Assembly (NCBI RefSeq): GCF_901538355.1
Contig: NZ_LR593887.1
Coordinates: 2,084,920-2,148,919 of the forward strand
Length of the DNA stretch: 64,000 bases
Reading direction: 5' to 3'
Source: Tuwongella immobilis
GTDB taxonomy: Bacteria; Planctomycetota; Planctomycetia; Gemmatales; Gemmataceae
The translations under genes and the position numbers were made by a program. Below the pieces are notes generated by a model. It saw only the letters and a program-made list of their open reading frames with translations, did not search any database and was not told where the DNA came from. Shown here piece by piece: positions 1 to 9,399 of this stretch. Position 1 is the stretch's first letter. Each line of letters opens with the position of its first letter.

Positions 1-1
1 T

Positions 2-1852
2 ACCGGGATGTTGTTCAAACAGTTCGCCGTCACCATCGCCGTCACAACGATGTTCAGCGCCATCAACGCGCTAACGCTCTCCCCGGCGTTGTGTGCGGTG
101 CTGCTCCGCGATCACCATGCGGAAGCGGCCCAACGCCTGACGCAGCGTCAGAATTTCGCCAAGCGGCTCTGGAATGTCACCTTTGGATTCCTGTACCGCT
201 ACACGCTGGGGCTGTTGTTCCGTGGATTTAGCGCGGGATTCAATTGGACATTCGAGCGATTCACCAACCTGTACGGCTTCATCGTTCGCGTGATGATTTC
301 GAAGGTGGGGTTGGTCTTCTCGCTTGTGGGCTTTCTGGCGCTGTTGGGGGTGACCTACGATTCCGTTCGCCGGGTGCCGGTCGGCTTCCTGCCGGGCGAG
401 GATCAGGGCTTCATCATCGTCAACGTGCAGCTTCCGGATGGGGCGTCGCTGGAACGCACCTCGAAGGTGCTTCTGGGCATCTCGGAGCAGGTCCGCAAGT
501 TGGAAGGGGTCAAACTCGCCAACGCGATTGCGAGTCTGTCGCTGGTTGCCGGAAACGGCTCCAATAACGGCACGATCTTCGTGCGGCTCGACGATTGGGA
601 GGAGCGGTTGCCCAAGGGGCGCGACGCCGAGGCGATTCTGAAGGACATTCGACAGGTGCTCGGCGGAGTCAAAGAGGCCGTCTGCTTTGCCTTCCAACGC
701 CCCGCGATTGATGGCTTGGGCAACGCCACCGGCTTCAATCTGCGTCTGCTCGACAAGATGGGGCTGGGAGCGCAAGTGCTTCAGGAAGTGGCCGATGAGG
801 TGGTGCGGGACGGCAATTCGCAATCGCGGTTGCGAAACCTCAACTCCAGCTTCCGCGCCAGTGTTCCGCAGCTCTACGCCGCCATCGACCGCGAGAAAGT
901 GAAGAAGCTCAGCTTGTCGTTGGACGATGTGTTCGGCACCCTCAATGCCTACCTCGGTTCCAGCTACGTGAATGACTTCAACCGCTTCGGGCGGACCTAT
1001 CAGGTGAACGTGCAAGCCGAGGCGGAGTACCGGGTGCGCATCGACGATGTTTCCAAGCTCGAAGTTCGCAACGCTAACGGACGTATGATTCCGTTGGGTG
1101 CGGTGCTGAAGATGGATGAGATCGTCGGCCCCGACCGCGTGTTGCGCTACAACCTGTATCCATCCGCCGGGGTGATCGGTGAGCCCGCGTTGGGCGTCGC
1201 ATCCGGCGAGGCGATGCAGTTGGTGTCGCAAGTCGTGGAAGCGAAGTTACCCGTCGGCATGGGCTGGGATTGGACTGCGCTGTCGTATCAGGAAAATCGC
1301 GATGGCGGGCAGGGGTTCCTGGCGTTTGTGCTGGGTATCTGTGTGGTCTACCTGATTTTGGCAGCGCAATATGAAAGTTGGACCATGCCGATTGCGGTGG
1401 TGCTGTCGGTGCCGCCGGCGGTGCTGGGTGCGATGTGGGCGCTGAATCTGCGGAATATGGACAATAACATTTTTACGCAGATCGGATTGGTCTTGCTCAT
1501 CGCCTTGGCCGCCAAGAACGCGATTCTGATTGTCGAATTTGCACGAGCGTTGACTGATGAAGGCATTCCGCTTCGCAAAGCCGCCCTGCAAGCGTCGATG
1601 CAGCGATTCCGCCCGATTCTGATGACCTCGTTCACCTTCATCCTGGGCGTTTACCCGCTGGTGATCGCCACGGGGGCGGGTGCTTCGGGACGGCAAGTGC
1701 TAGGCACAGCCGTTTTCGGCGGCATGATCGGCGGCACACTCTTTAGCCTGCTGTTCACGCCGGTGCTCTATGTGACAGTCGCGGGCACGACCAACTGGGG
1801 GCGCCGAATGTTTGGCAAAGAAGACGATGCCAAACCGGTTGCCCATCCGTAA
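2..1852 (+). CDS. RND efflux transporter, inner-membrane pump subunit (HAE1-like), 5'-truncated by window
   Basis: C-terminal part (about 616 residues) of a resistance-nodulation-division pump, a proton-driven inner-membrane exporter that works with a periplasmic adaptor and an outer-membrane channel. The reading frame is open at the left edge, so the Met at base 8 is internal. Visible hallmarks are the transmembrane segment with TLSPALCAVLL, the porter-domain sequence GFLPGEDQGFIIVNVQLP, and the closing helix block with AAKNAILIVEFA and RFRPILMTS, typical of the second half of HAE1 proteins. The protein ends with a short charged tail. Adaptor and outer-membrane genes would be expected upstream, outside the window. 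Substrate cannot be inferred. The family call is firm. Confidence 0.93.
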   Translation, partial: TGMLFKQFAVTIAVTTMFSAINALTLSPALCAVLLRDHHAEAAQRLTQRQNFAKRLWNVTFGFLYRYTLGLLFRGFSAGFNWTFERFTNLYGFIVRVMISKVGLVFSLVGFLALLGVTYDSVRRVPVGFLPGEDQGFIIVNVQLPDGASLERTSKVLLGISEQVRKLEGVKLANAIASLSLVAGNGSNNGTIFVRLDDWEERLPKGRDAEAILKDIRQVLGGVKEAVCFAFQRPAIDGLGNATGFNLRLLDKMGLGAQVLQEVADEVVRDGNSQSRLRNLNSSFRASVPQLYAAIDREKVKKLSLSLDDVFGTLNAYLGSSYVNDFNRFGRTYQVNVQAEAEYRVRIDDVSKLEVRNANGRMIPLGAVLKMDEIVGPDRVLRYNLYPSAGVIGEPALGVASGEAMQLVSQVVEAKLPVGMGWDWTALSYQENRDGGQGFLAFVLGICVVYLILAAQYESWTMPIAVVLSVPPAVLGAMWALNLRNMDNNIFTQIGLVLLIALAAKNAILIVEFARALTDEGIPLRKAALQASMQRFRPILMTSFTFILGVYPLVIATGAGASGRQVLGTAVFGGMIGGTLFSLLFTPVLYVTVAGTTNWGRRMFGKEDDAKPVAHP

Positions 1853-1871
1853 ACTATCGGGAATAGGGAAT

Positions 1872-1912
1872 GTCCATCGCGGGGAATCGTCCAACAATTT
1901 CCCACGATGGAC
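1872..1912. terminator. Hairpin downstream of RND gene
   Basis: Perfect 8-bp arms GTCCATCG (1872-1879) and CGATGGAC (1905-1912) enclose a second inner pairing of GGGAAT with ATTTCCC. It starts 20 bases after the RND stop codon and lies before the rplC promoter candidate. There is no strong T-run, so it may act as a Rho-assisted or attenuating structure rather than a classic terminator. Confidence 0.45.
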
Positions 1913-1954
1913 CGTTCCGCGGGCCGGTTTTGAGGATACACCAACGCATTCCTC

Positions 1955-1982
1955 TTGACGATTCCGCGGATAGCACTATCGT
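1955..1982 (+). promoter_or_regulatory. Candidate sigma-70 promoter for rplC
   Basis: TTGACG (1955-1960), a 16-bp spacer and TATCGT (1977-1982) fit a -35/-10 pair. It lies about 65 bases upstream of the rplC start codon and after the hairpin that follows the RND gene. That would give rplC its own transcript. Confidence 0.45.
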
Positions 1983-2047
1983 GACATCTTTCGACTGCTA
2001 CTGCGCAGGCACTCTGTGCTGCGATTCGCTGAGTGAGGTAGGCAACC

Positions 2048-2761
2048 ATGCCACTGGGTTTGATCGGGACCAAGGTGGGGATGACCCAGGTTTACGACGA
2101 AAACGGCGTTGTCTCGCCGGTGACGGTGCTGCAATTGGGCCCCTGTCCGGTGTTGCAAGTGAAGGACAAGACCCCGCAGCCGAACCAAAAGCGGGCCGAT
2201 GGCTATTTCGCCATCCAAATCGGCTACGGAGCCAAGTCCCGGAAGCGAGCCAGCCGCGCCGAGCGTGGCCACGTCGCGGCCGACCTTGCCTCGAAGCGTC
2301 GCTCCGCCGGTCAGCCGATCACCCCGAAGGCCAACATCGAACCGCCCAAGGTGGTTCGTGAATTCCGGCTCGATGCCTCGCCCACCCAAAAGGTTGGCGA
2401 TGTGTTGGCTGTCGATTCCGTGTTCACCAACATCGCCGCCGTCGATGTCATCGGCACCAGCAAGGGCCGTGGCTTCACCGGGGCCATGAAACGGCACAAC
2501 TTCCAAGGGATGCCCGCGGCTCACGGTGCCAAGAAGGTTCACCGGCAGCACGGGGGTACCGGTTCGCTCGCCAGCAACCGCGGTACCGGTCGGATGAAAA
2601 AGGGCAAGAAGATGGCCGGTCGCTATGGTGCCTCCCAAGTCACCATCCGCAACCTGACCGTCGTCAAGATCGACAAAGAAAACAACGTCCTGCTCGTTCG
2701 CGGTGGCGTCCCCGGCCCCAACGGCGGTGTCGTGCTCGTTCGACCGACCAACAAGAAGTAA
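2048..2761 (+). CDS. rplC: 50S ribosomal protein L3
   Basis: Ribosomal protein L3 (237 residues), an early-assembly 23S rRNA binder near the peptidyl-transferase centre. The N-terminus MPLGLIGTKVGMTQVYDENG and the central KGRGFTGAMKRHNFQG / HGAKKVHRQHGGTGS block are diagnostic. The length is slightly above the usual 205-215 residues, with the excess in the middle. A GAGTGAGGTAGG stretch precedes the ATG as ribosome binding site. Unusually, neither rpsJ nor rplD/rplW flanks it: an efflux pump lies upstream and an Hsp70 gene downstream, and promoter and terminator candidates bracket it as a single-gene unit. It appears intact and is expected to be the functional copy. Confidence 0.97.
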   Translation: MPLGLIGTKVGMTQVYDENGVVSPVTVLQLGPCPVLQVKDKTPQPNQKRADGYFAIQIGYGAKSRKRASRAERGHVAADLASKRRSAGQPITPKANIEPPKVVREFRLDASPTQKVGDVLAVDSVFTNIAAVDVIGTSKGRGFTGAMKRHNFQGMPAAHGAKKVHRQHGGTGSLASNRGTGRMKKGKKMAGRYGASQVTIRNLTVVKIDKENNVLLVRGGVPGPNGGVVLVRPTNKK

Positions 2762-2770
2762 TTTCCGAAT

Positions 2771-2795
2771 CTTCCCAATCGGGAAGTTCGTTTGA
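2771..2795 (+). terminator. Rho-independent-like terminator of rplC
   Basis: A 6-bp stem CTTCCC / GGGAAG with an AATC loop starts 9 bases after the rplC stop and is followed by a T-rich stretch (TTCGTTTG). It supports rplC being a monocistronic unit. Confidence 0.6.
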
Positions 2796-2913
2796 CACAC
2801 GATTCGTTCGGTTCCGGCTTCGGGGTATCCGTTGCTGGATCCGAACGTTTCTCATTCCCCATTCGGGGGAAATTGCGAGTCCCGTTCGATGATTCTGTCG
2901 CGTGGAGAGACGA

Positions 2914-4461
2914 ATGGCCACGAACCGAGTCGGAATCGACCTGGGCACCACCTTCTCCGCCATTGCCACACTCGATGATCGCGGACAACCGCTGACCATT
3001 CCCAATCGGGATGGCGAAATCCTCACGCCTTCTGCGATTCTGCTCCTCGATCAACTCGCGGTAGTCGGCCAACCTGCGCTGGATGTCTGCCAGGAACAGC
3101 CCGAACAAGTCGCCACCCTCGTCAAACGCTCCATGGGACTGGAACGGTTCCCCAAACCATTGGCGGGCAAGCCGTTCCGACCGGAAACATTGTCTGCGAT
3201 TATCTTGCGAAAGTTGGTGCAAGACGCTTCGCTGCAAATCGGGCCGATCGAATCGGCGGTCATCACCGTCCCCGCCTATTTCGACGATCAACGCCGCAAA
3301 GCGACGCAAGACGCGGGGCGAATCGCCGGGTTGGAATCGGTCGCCATTCTCGATGAACCCGTCGCCGCGGCCTTGGCCTATTCGTTTCGACAAACCCAAA
3401 CGCTGCAACCCCGCGAACAGACAGTGCTGGTTTACGATCTCGGCGGCGGGACGTTCGATGTGACGGTCGTGCGATTGGGACCAAAGTGGTTCCAAACCCT
3501 GGCCATCGAAGGCGATGTGCGGCTCGGCGGGCACGATTGGGATTGCTGCGTGGTCGATTCGCTTGCGCGTGCATTTGAGCAGCAGTTTGGGAGCGATCCT
3601 CGGACGGATGAACAATCGCTGGCATCCCTGCTCGCCGCGGTGGAGCGGGCCAAACGAACGCTGTCGAAATTGGATCGCACGACGATTACCGTGAATCACG
3701 CCGGGCACAAACTCACCGTGCCGATGTCTCGCAGCGAATTTGAGGAGCTAACCCGGCATCTGCTGCTGCGGACGCGGTTAACCACCCAGCGCGTGTTGCA
3801 ACATGCCAAATTGACCTGGTCGCAAATCGATTCCGTGCTGCTGGTCGGCGGGTCGACCCATATGCCAATGACGCGACAAATGTTGCAGGATCTCAGCGGC
3901 AAGTCGCCGGATGCATCGCTGGCGGTGAGCGAAGTCGTGGCCCGTGGCGCGGCGCTGCATGCGGGAATTCTCGCCGCGAAACAAGCCGCAGCATCCCCGA
4001 GTGTTCCGCGAGCCGGAATTCATGCCGCACTCGCCGATGTGGTGGAAATCAACGTCAGTGCCCACAGCCTCGGCATCGAAATTCGTTCCGAACAAGGACG
4101 CATGAACGATAAGTTGATTCTTCGGAATACGGAATTACCCGTCAGCCAAACACGAGTCTATCGCACCACCAAGGAGAATCAGCGGCATGTGCGAGTGCGG
4201 GTGCTGCAAGGTGAAGCCGCACAAGCGGATGCGTGCATGATCGTGGGCGAATGTTGGATCGAAGACCTGCCCGAAAATCTGCCCAAAGGCGCACCGATTC
4301 AAGTGCAATGTACCTACCGCGATGATGGCCGAATTGATGTGATGGCGTTGGAACTCAATGGCGGAAAGATTGCGAGAACGACGATTCATCGCCAAGGCGG
4401 ACTGAGCGATGCGGAACTCCGCAGCGAAGCCGAATGGGTTGCCTCGCTGCGGATTGAATAA
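2914..4461 (+). CDS. Hsp70 family protein (DnaK-like, without C-terminal lid)
   Basis: ATP-dependent Hsp70-type chaperone of about 515 residues. The nucleotide-binding domain shows phosphate-1 (GIDLGTTFSA, near residue 9), phosphate-2 (VYDLGGGTFDVTVV) and the adenosine motif (LLVGGSTHMP). It is followed by a substrate-binding beta domain beginning near SAHSLGIEI. Canonical DnaK has 600-640 residues; here the helical lid and EEVD-like tail are absent. The ATG at 2914 is preferred over an in-frame GTG at 2902 because GGAGAG sits 4 bases before it. No dnaJ or grpE is adjacent, so it is probably a specialised paralogue, not the main DnaK. Confidence 0.9.
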   Translation: MATNRVGIDLGTTFSAIATLDDRGQPLTIPNRDGEILTPSAILLLDQLAVVGQPALDVCQEQPEQVATLVKRSMGLERFPKPLAGKPFRPETLSAIILRKLVQDASLQIGPIESAVITVPAYFDDQRRKATQDAGRIAGLESVAILDEPVAAALAYSFRQTQTLQPREQTVLVYDLGGGTFDVTVVRLGPKWFQTLAIEGDVRLGGHDWDCCVVDSLARAFEQQFGSDPRTDEQSLASLLAAVERAKRTLSKLDRTTITVNHAGHKLTVPMSRSEFEELTRHLLLRTRLTTQRVLQHAKLTWSQIDSVLLVGGSTHMPMTRQMLQDLSGKSPDASLAVSEVVARGAALHAGILAAKQAAASPSVPRAGIHAALADVVEINVSAHSLGIEIRSEQGRMNDKLILRNTELPVSQTRVYRTTKENQRHVRVRVLQGEAAQADACMIVGECWIEDLPENLPKGAPIQVQCTYRDDGRIDVMALELNGGKIARTTIHRQGGLSDAELRSEAEWVASLRIE

Positions 4462-4506
4462 TCGATGATCTGGCGAGTGTGCCGATAATTCGCCCTCGGA
4501 ATGGAG

Positions 4507-6507
4507 TTATTCCTTGGCTGGGGATGCGGCACCGCTCCGAGACTCGCCTTGGTCGCGTAGCCACTGCGACAATTCCTGCCAAGCCTCCGACAGTTCTTTG
4601 AGCGTACTGCGAATCGCTTCGAGCTGTGTCTTGGAATCCTCATCGGCGGCATCCAGCAGCGGTTGCACTTCCTCGTTCAATTTGTCGACAATCGGCGACA
4701 TGGACAACTCGGCACGAATCAAGGTGGTTTGATCCTTGACCCGTTTGCATTCGGCGACTGCGGATTTGAATTCCGGCATCGCCGCTTTCACGGCGGCGGC
4801 GTTCTCCAGCTTCGGCCACTCTTGCAGCAGGAAATCGCGGGCTTTGCCATGGGCGGCATCCACCACGGCAGTCGTCTGCTTGAGAGCATCCCGTCGGGCA
4901 CGGATTTTCGCATCGTCTTTTTTCGCCAGCAGGTCATCGTAAATGTCGATGGCTTTTTCGATTTCCCCTTGCCGCACCAGGAGTTCCGCTTCGCGGATCT
5001 TCGCTTCCAATGCTTTGATTTCCGCTTGAATGGCGGGGTCGTTCTCCCGAGCAATCACCGTTTTGAGTTCGCCAATGTGTTTGGATAATTCTTCTTGCTT
5101 TTGGCTGATCGTATCGATCTGCGCTTGACAAAGTTGGAACCACGATTCGGCATTGGGTAGATTCGGCTTCAGCTTCTCGAGTTCATCGGTGAGGAGTTTC
5201 ACCTCCCCGGCCAGCAGGGAATAGGTGGCTTCTGCTCGACTTAACGCCAAGGCATTCTTGCCGTTGCGTTCGAGTTGGATGAGATCCTGGAAGCAGCGAA
5301 TCTGCACATTCCGATTGTCGGTGATTCGGGAAAGGAAGGCATCCTGCTGCCGTTGTTGGCGGATGACTTGCTCGGCGTTGGGGTCGAGTCGGAACGGAAT
5401 TTGGAGCGGCTCATCTTCCAAGAGCGGGATGAGCATTTGGGCGCGGACATCTTTGCCGACGAGAATGCGGGTGAAGACCACATGCGGGAACGGTCGTTTG
5501 GAAACGAAGATATTGCCGTTGAGCAGGGTTTCATCGCGACCGGAACCGCTGTCTTGGAAGGTTGTCTCATTGACTTTGACGCGAATGATTCCGGGGTCGA
5601 TGCCCGTGCCGTTGGGGTTGACCAATCGCAACCGCAACGGAGCTTCGACGGTGCCGAGTTTCATTCCCAGATATCCGGCGATACTCGAACCTTTCGGCAT
5701 CGGATTACTTTCGTATCGCCAGACGAGCTTGCCGCGACAGACGCCATCCACCGGCGCATCTTGAACAATAACAAAGACTTCTGGCATGCGCACGCCGGTC
5801 ATGGCTGGCGGTGCGGGAGTGGCGGTGGCGGAAGTCGTGGCGGTAGGGGCCGCGAAGCGATTGCGCGGGGGCAAGCGCATTTGGACGACCGTGAACACTT
5901 CACCGGGCTTGACCAGCCGATCCAGATTCGGGGCCAAGTTGCCGCCTCGAATCGTCAGCCGCACCAGCTCGGGCTTGTCATCTGAAATGCGCTCGATTGT
6001 GCTAATGATGCCGAAATCGCGGCGGATCAGCGTCGCCATCAATCGGGGAACGATGGCTCGATCGGGGGTGCGGAACCGTCGCACCAATGGCGATGCCAGG
6101 CCGGTGCTGCCATCCAACTGCCGAGCCGCAAGTTGATACTGCCCATCGAGATAGGATAATTCGACGAAGTGTGTCTTCTCACCGGCGGGGGGATGCACCC
6201 CCTCCAAAGTTGCGAAGCCGGTTTGAACGAATTGCTTCCAAAGCGGTTGCCATTGGGCGGGTGGAATCGTGGCGAGATCGATCCATTCCAATTCGCCCAT
6301 GCGTCCCAGTTCGGTGCCCAGCAGACTTTCCAACTCGTGGGCCAATCGCTGGCGAAATGCGGCGGTGATGATCGGGTGCGCGGGGGCGTGCAACACCACG
6401 CGCAGCCGATACGGGGTGGCCAATCCCGGATCCAACGGCTTGGATTGGGCGGCGACGGTGCCGGGCAGCAACCCGGCCATCAGCAGAGCGACGACGAGAC
6501 AACGCAC
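4507..6507 (-). CDS. Secreted coiled-coil protein of unknown function
   Basis: 666 residues with a clear signal peptide (MRCLVVALLMAGLLPGTVAAQS), so it is exported. The first half is predicted to be globular, with a segment LTIRGGNLAPNLDRLVKPGEVFTVVQMR followed by an Ala/Pro/Thr linker. The second half (about residues 385-640) is charged and heptad-like, suggesting a long coiled coil or helical bundle. No catalytic motif was recognised. The start is a GTG preceded by AAAGGA 7 bases upstream. It is the last gene of a minus-strand run with rsgA (39-base gap) and the S41 homologue, so it is probably co-transcribed. Function unknown; likely a planctomycete-restricted envelope protein. Confidence 0.8.
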   Translation of the reverse strand: MRCLVVALLMAGLLPGTVAAQSKPLDPGLATPYRLRVVLHAPAHPIITAAFRQRLAHELESLLGTELGRMGELEWIDLATIPPAQWQPLWKQFVQTGFATLEGVHPPAGEKTHFVELSYLDGQYQLAARQLDGSTGLASPLVRRFRTPDRAIVPRLMATLIRRDFGIISTIERISDDKPELVRLTIRGGNLAPNLDRLVKPGEVFTVVQMRLPPRNRFAAPTATTSATATPAPPAMTGVRMPEVFVIVQDAPVDGVCRGKLVWRYESNPMPKGSSIAGYLGMKLGTVEAPLRLRLVNPNGTGIDPGIIRVKVNETTFQDSGSGRDETLLNGNIFVSKRPFPHVVFTRILVGKDVRAQMLIPLLEDEPLQIPFRLDPNAEQVIRQQRQQDAFLSRITDNRNVQIRCFQDLIQLERNGKNALALSRAEATYSLLAGEVKLLTDELEKLKPNLPNAESWFQLCQAQIDTISQKQEELSKHIGELKTVIARENDPAIQAEIKALEAKIREAELLVRQGEIEKAIDIYDDLLAKKDDAKIRARRDALKQTTAVVDAAHGKARDFLLQEWPKLENAAAVKAAMPEFKSAVAECKRVKDQTTLIRAELSMSPIVDKLNEEVQPLLDAADEDSKTQLEAIRSTLKELSEAWQELSQWLRDQGESRSGAASPAKE

Positions 6508-6546
6508 GGGGGAATCCTTTGCTTGCGCCGGCGGTCCGCTGCGAGG

Positions 6547-7689
6547 TTAGTCGCGGAGCGTCCCTTGGAACATACCCAAATAACTGTGATAGCGTCGGGC
6601 ACTGATTTGATGCCGCGAAACGGCTTCCTTGACCGCGCACCCGGTTTCGTGGGTGTGGGTGCAATCGGGAAAATCGCACAGAGTTGCGAATGGTCGAAAT
6701 TCGGGGAAAAACCCCTGAATCTCAGCCGGCACAATATCCCACAATTGCAGCTGCCGCACGCCCGGAGTATCGACCACCCAGCCGCCGAATTCCATCGCCA
6801 CCAATTGCGCGTAAGTCGTGGTGTGGCGGCCCTTTTGGTTGACATTGCTGACAGATTTGACCCGCAGTGCCATGCCCGGTTGCACGGCGTTGAGCAGCGA
6901 GGTTTTGCCGACACCGGATTGACCCGAAAAGACGGTTGCTCGGTCGGTTAACAGTTCGCGCAATTGATCGATCCCGCTACCCGTGGTGGCGGAAGTCAAC
7001 ACGACCGGGATTCCTAATTGGGTGTACGATCCAATGAGTGGCTGTAATTCTGTGCGATCGGCGAGGTCGGCCTTGTTCAGGCAGAGAATCGGCTTGAGTC
7101 CGCCTTGTTCGGCGGCGGCGATGTAGCGATCGATGAGGTGCGGCTTGAGGCTTGGTTGGACCAACGAAATGACGATCAAGAGTTGATCGACGTTGGCCAC
7201 CAAGACATGCTCGCGGCGGCGGCTGGCACGGGTCAGCACGCCGGAGCGTGGCTCGACGCGTTCGATGAATCCTTCGTCGGTGCCGGTCGGGCGGAACCAG
7301 ACGCGGTCGCCGGTGGTGACAATGTTGCGTTCATCGGTGATGAGCGATTTCAGCAGTCGGCGAACCGCGCAGCGGACTTCGCGGCCATCGGCGGTCTGCA
7401 CCATGCTATACAGACCATGCACGCGAATCACCCGCCCGAATTGGCAGGCTTCGGTATCGACGGATGGCATATCTTGCGTGGGAATCTCGCCGGGCTTGCC
7501 GCCAGATTGATCTTCCTGAATGATGGTGCGATGTCGGGATAGTTCGCCTTTGGAGCGGACACGCTCATCGTTGACAATGGCGTCTTCGTTGAATTCGCCG
7601 CCGGAATAATCGCGGGTCCACCCTTTGGGACGGGGGGGCCGAGTGCGATTTTTGCGAAGCTCGACGCGGACTTTTTTCTTATTGCTCAT
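6547..7689 (-). CDS. rsgA: Small ribosomal subunit biogenesis GTPase RsgA
   Basis: Circularly permuted GTPase (about 380 residues) that binds the immature 30S subunit and promotes its maturation. An OB-fold comes first, then the permuted motif order: G4 (CLNKADL), G1 (GQSGVGKTSLLN), then G3 (DTPG). The C-terminal zinc-binding segment CDFPDCTHTHETGC has the expected Cys/His ligands. The N-terminus is basic (KKKVRVELRKNR). The ATG at 7689 is chosen over a GTG at 7695 because GAGG lies 5-6 bases upstream of it. It sits between an S41-type protease homologue (54-base gap) and a secreted coiled-coil protein in one transcriptional direction. Confidence 0.96.
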   Translation of the reverse strand: MSNKKKVRVELRKNRTRPPRPKGWTRDYSGGEFNEDAIVNDERVRSKGELSRHRTIIQEDQSGGKPGEIPTQDMPSVDTEACQFGRVIRVHGLYSMVQTADGREVRCAVRRLLKSLITDERNIVTTGDRVWFRPTGTDEGFIERVEPRSGVLTRASRRREHVLVANVDQLLIVISLVQPSLKPHLIDRYIAAAEQGGLKPILCLNKADLADRTELQPLIGSYTQLGIPVVLTSATTGSGIDQLRELLTDRATVFSGQSGVGKTSLLNAVQPGMALRVKSVSNVNQKGRHTTTYAQLVAMEFGGWVVDTPGVRQLQLWDIVPAEIQGFFPEFRPFATLCDFPDCTHTHETGCAVKEAVSRHQISARRYHSYLGMFQGTLRD

Positions 7690-7743
7690 GTCCACCTCAG
7701 CCGATTGCGCGGGGCAATCGTGTGTGCGAATTCCAATGTCATG

Positions 7744-9399
7744 TTACCGGATGGGATCCAACGGGGGAAGCAGATCCGGTTTGACCGCGGGAATGGGAGC
7801 GGGGCGCGGCTCCTTGATGGCCCGGCGCAGTCGCTGCAGGGCGGCTTGTTGCTGGGGGTCGGCTCGCGGATCGTCGAGCGGGAGAATTTCTCCGGCGTCG
7901 GCGGGCCGTAAGATTTGTAGGGTCCAATGGTTGCGAATTTCCTCCCGAATATCATCCGTCAGCGGAAATCGGGCATTGTCATCGGGTTGCACTCCCCAAT
8001 CATCGGTCAGGCGGCTATCGGGGAATCGCTGCAAATTTTTTCCGCTGGGGCGTTGAAAAAATCCGGTGGTCAGTTTGAACATCTGATCGCCCAGGCCGAC
8101 TTCGATCCCCTTTTGAATGGTGGCTTTGCCGCGAGTGCGCTCCCCGGCAAGAATCGCTCGGCGGTTATCTTGGATGGCGGCAGCAATCAGTTCGCCCCCG
8201 CCGGAAGTATCCGGGCCAATCAGCACCACCACGGGATAATCCCCCGCCTGAAATCGAGTGCTGGCGACGCGATTGGTGCGGTAAATCGTCGGTTGCAGCA
8301 CATCGCGGCTGATACTTTGGGCAATCATCCCTTCCGAGACGAAGATGGAGGCCACCGCAATCGCCGGGTCGAGGTAGCCGCCGGGGCAGGCACGCAGGTC
8401 GAGAATCAAGCCGTTCATGCCATCGGATTCCAGTTGTTGAATGGCATCCGCGAGTTGGTCGGGAGTCTGTCGGGTGATGCTCCCAATGCGGATGAACGCG
8501 AGTTTCTCCCCGCGATCCAGCCAATAATCCCATTCGCTGGCACTGCTGCGGCGAATGCCGAACACCGATTCTGGCGAGAAGACACCCGGCGAGATGACCA
8601 GGGTTCGCGGTTCTGGGGAGCCCTTGCGGAGGATTTGAAATCGCGTGCGGGTGGTGGGGCTGGCAGGTTGCAGCAATCGTCGCAACACTTCAGCGGAGTT
8701 AGCTTCCCGAATCGGAACTCCGTCAATTTCGGTCAGAATATCGTCGGGTTTCATGCCCGCAATTTGGGCCGGACTGCCGGGAATGACCTGCTGCACACGC
8801 CAGGGGAACGCCAGCGGTTCGGGAAGCAGTCGCAGGCTCGGTGCCAGCGGAATTCCACCGCGACGGAAATTTTTGGCCGGGCCGGTTGTCTGCCCGACCA
8901 ACTCGAAGCCGTAACCACTGGTGACATCCCCAGCAATGGAAAATTCGCTGCTGGGAACAATGCCACAATACGGGTCCAAGCGTGCGCCAATGGCTTCCAA
9001 CGACTGAATCAAATCGCGTCGATCGTCGAGACTGGCCGAATTGCCCAGATACGAACGAGCCTGTTGCAGGGCACTACTCAACGATTGCCAATTGTTGGCT
9101 TGAACGATTGGGCGACGGAATTCCGGCGGGAACGGCTTGCGTTGGCTATCGTAGAGCGCATCCATGGCGGCGACGGCGAGTTCGCTGCGCGGAATCGGCT
9201 TGACATATTGATTGGAAAGCGAGGTGCAAATTTCGATCAGGGCATCGGCAAATTCCCCGCTGCGGCGATCGCGGCTGGCGGGGGTGTTGGGCATCGGCAG
9301 CGGCGACGGTGGGACCGCCCACGCGACCACTCCCGACCAACCCAGCAGCATCAGCGGAAGAACCTGCCACAGGCGAGAAGCAATCTTGCGGTACGCCAT
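7744..9399 (-). CDS. S41 (C-terminal processing) peptidase family protein with PDZ domain; nucleophile position is Gly
   Basis: 551 residues with a signal peptide or anchor (WQVLPLMLLGWSGVVAWA), a PDZ domain (about 195-270, PGSPAQIAGMKPDDILTEIDG) and an S41 core (about 295-470) with LILDLRACPGG. CtpA/Prc enzymes have SASASE, whose middle Ser is the nucleophile, and a Lys 25 residues later. Here the aligned segment is DTSGGGE: the nucleophile position is Gly400, while Lys425 in RGKATIQ is conserved. Ser399 is one residue off. It may therefore be inactive, or use Ser399. GGAGGA precedes the ATG by 8 bases. It is the first gene of the run with rsgA. Confidence 0.9.
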   Translation of the reverse strand: MAYRKIASRLWQVLPLMLLGWSGVVAWAVPPSPLPMPNTPASRDRRSGEFADALIEICTSLSNQYVKPIPRSELAVAAMDALYDSQRKPFPPEFRRPIVQANNWQSLSSALQQARSYLGNSASLDDRRDLIQSLEAIGARLDPYCGIVPSSEFSIAGDVTSGYGFELVGQTTGPAKNFRRGGIPLAPSLRLLPEPLAFPWRVQQVIPGSPAQIAGMKPDDILTEIDGVPIREANSAEVLRRLLQPASPTTRTRFQILRKGSPEPRTLVISPGVFSPESVFGIRRSSASEWDYWLDRGEKLAFIRIGSITRQTPDQLADAIQQLESDGMNGLILDLRACPGGYLDPAIAVASIFVSEGMIAQSISRDVLQPTIYRTNRVASTRFQAGDYPVVVLIGPDTSGGGELIAAAIQDNRRAILAGERTRGKATIQKGIEVGLGDQMFKLTTGFFQRPSGKNLQRFPDSRLTDDWGVQPDDNARFPLTDDIREEIRNHWTLQILRPADAGEILPLDDPRADPQQQAALQRLRRAIKEPRPAPIPAVKPDLLPPLDPIR

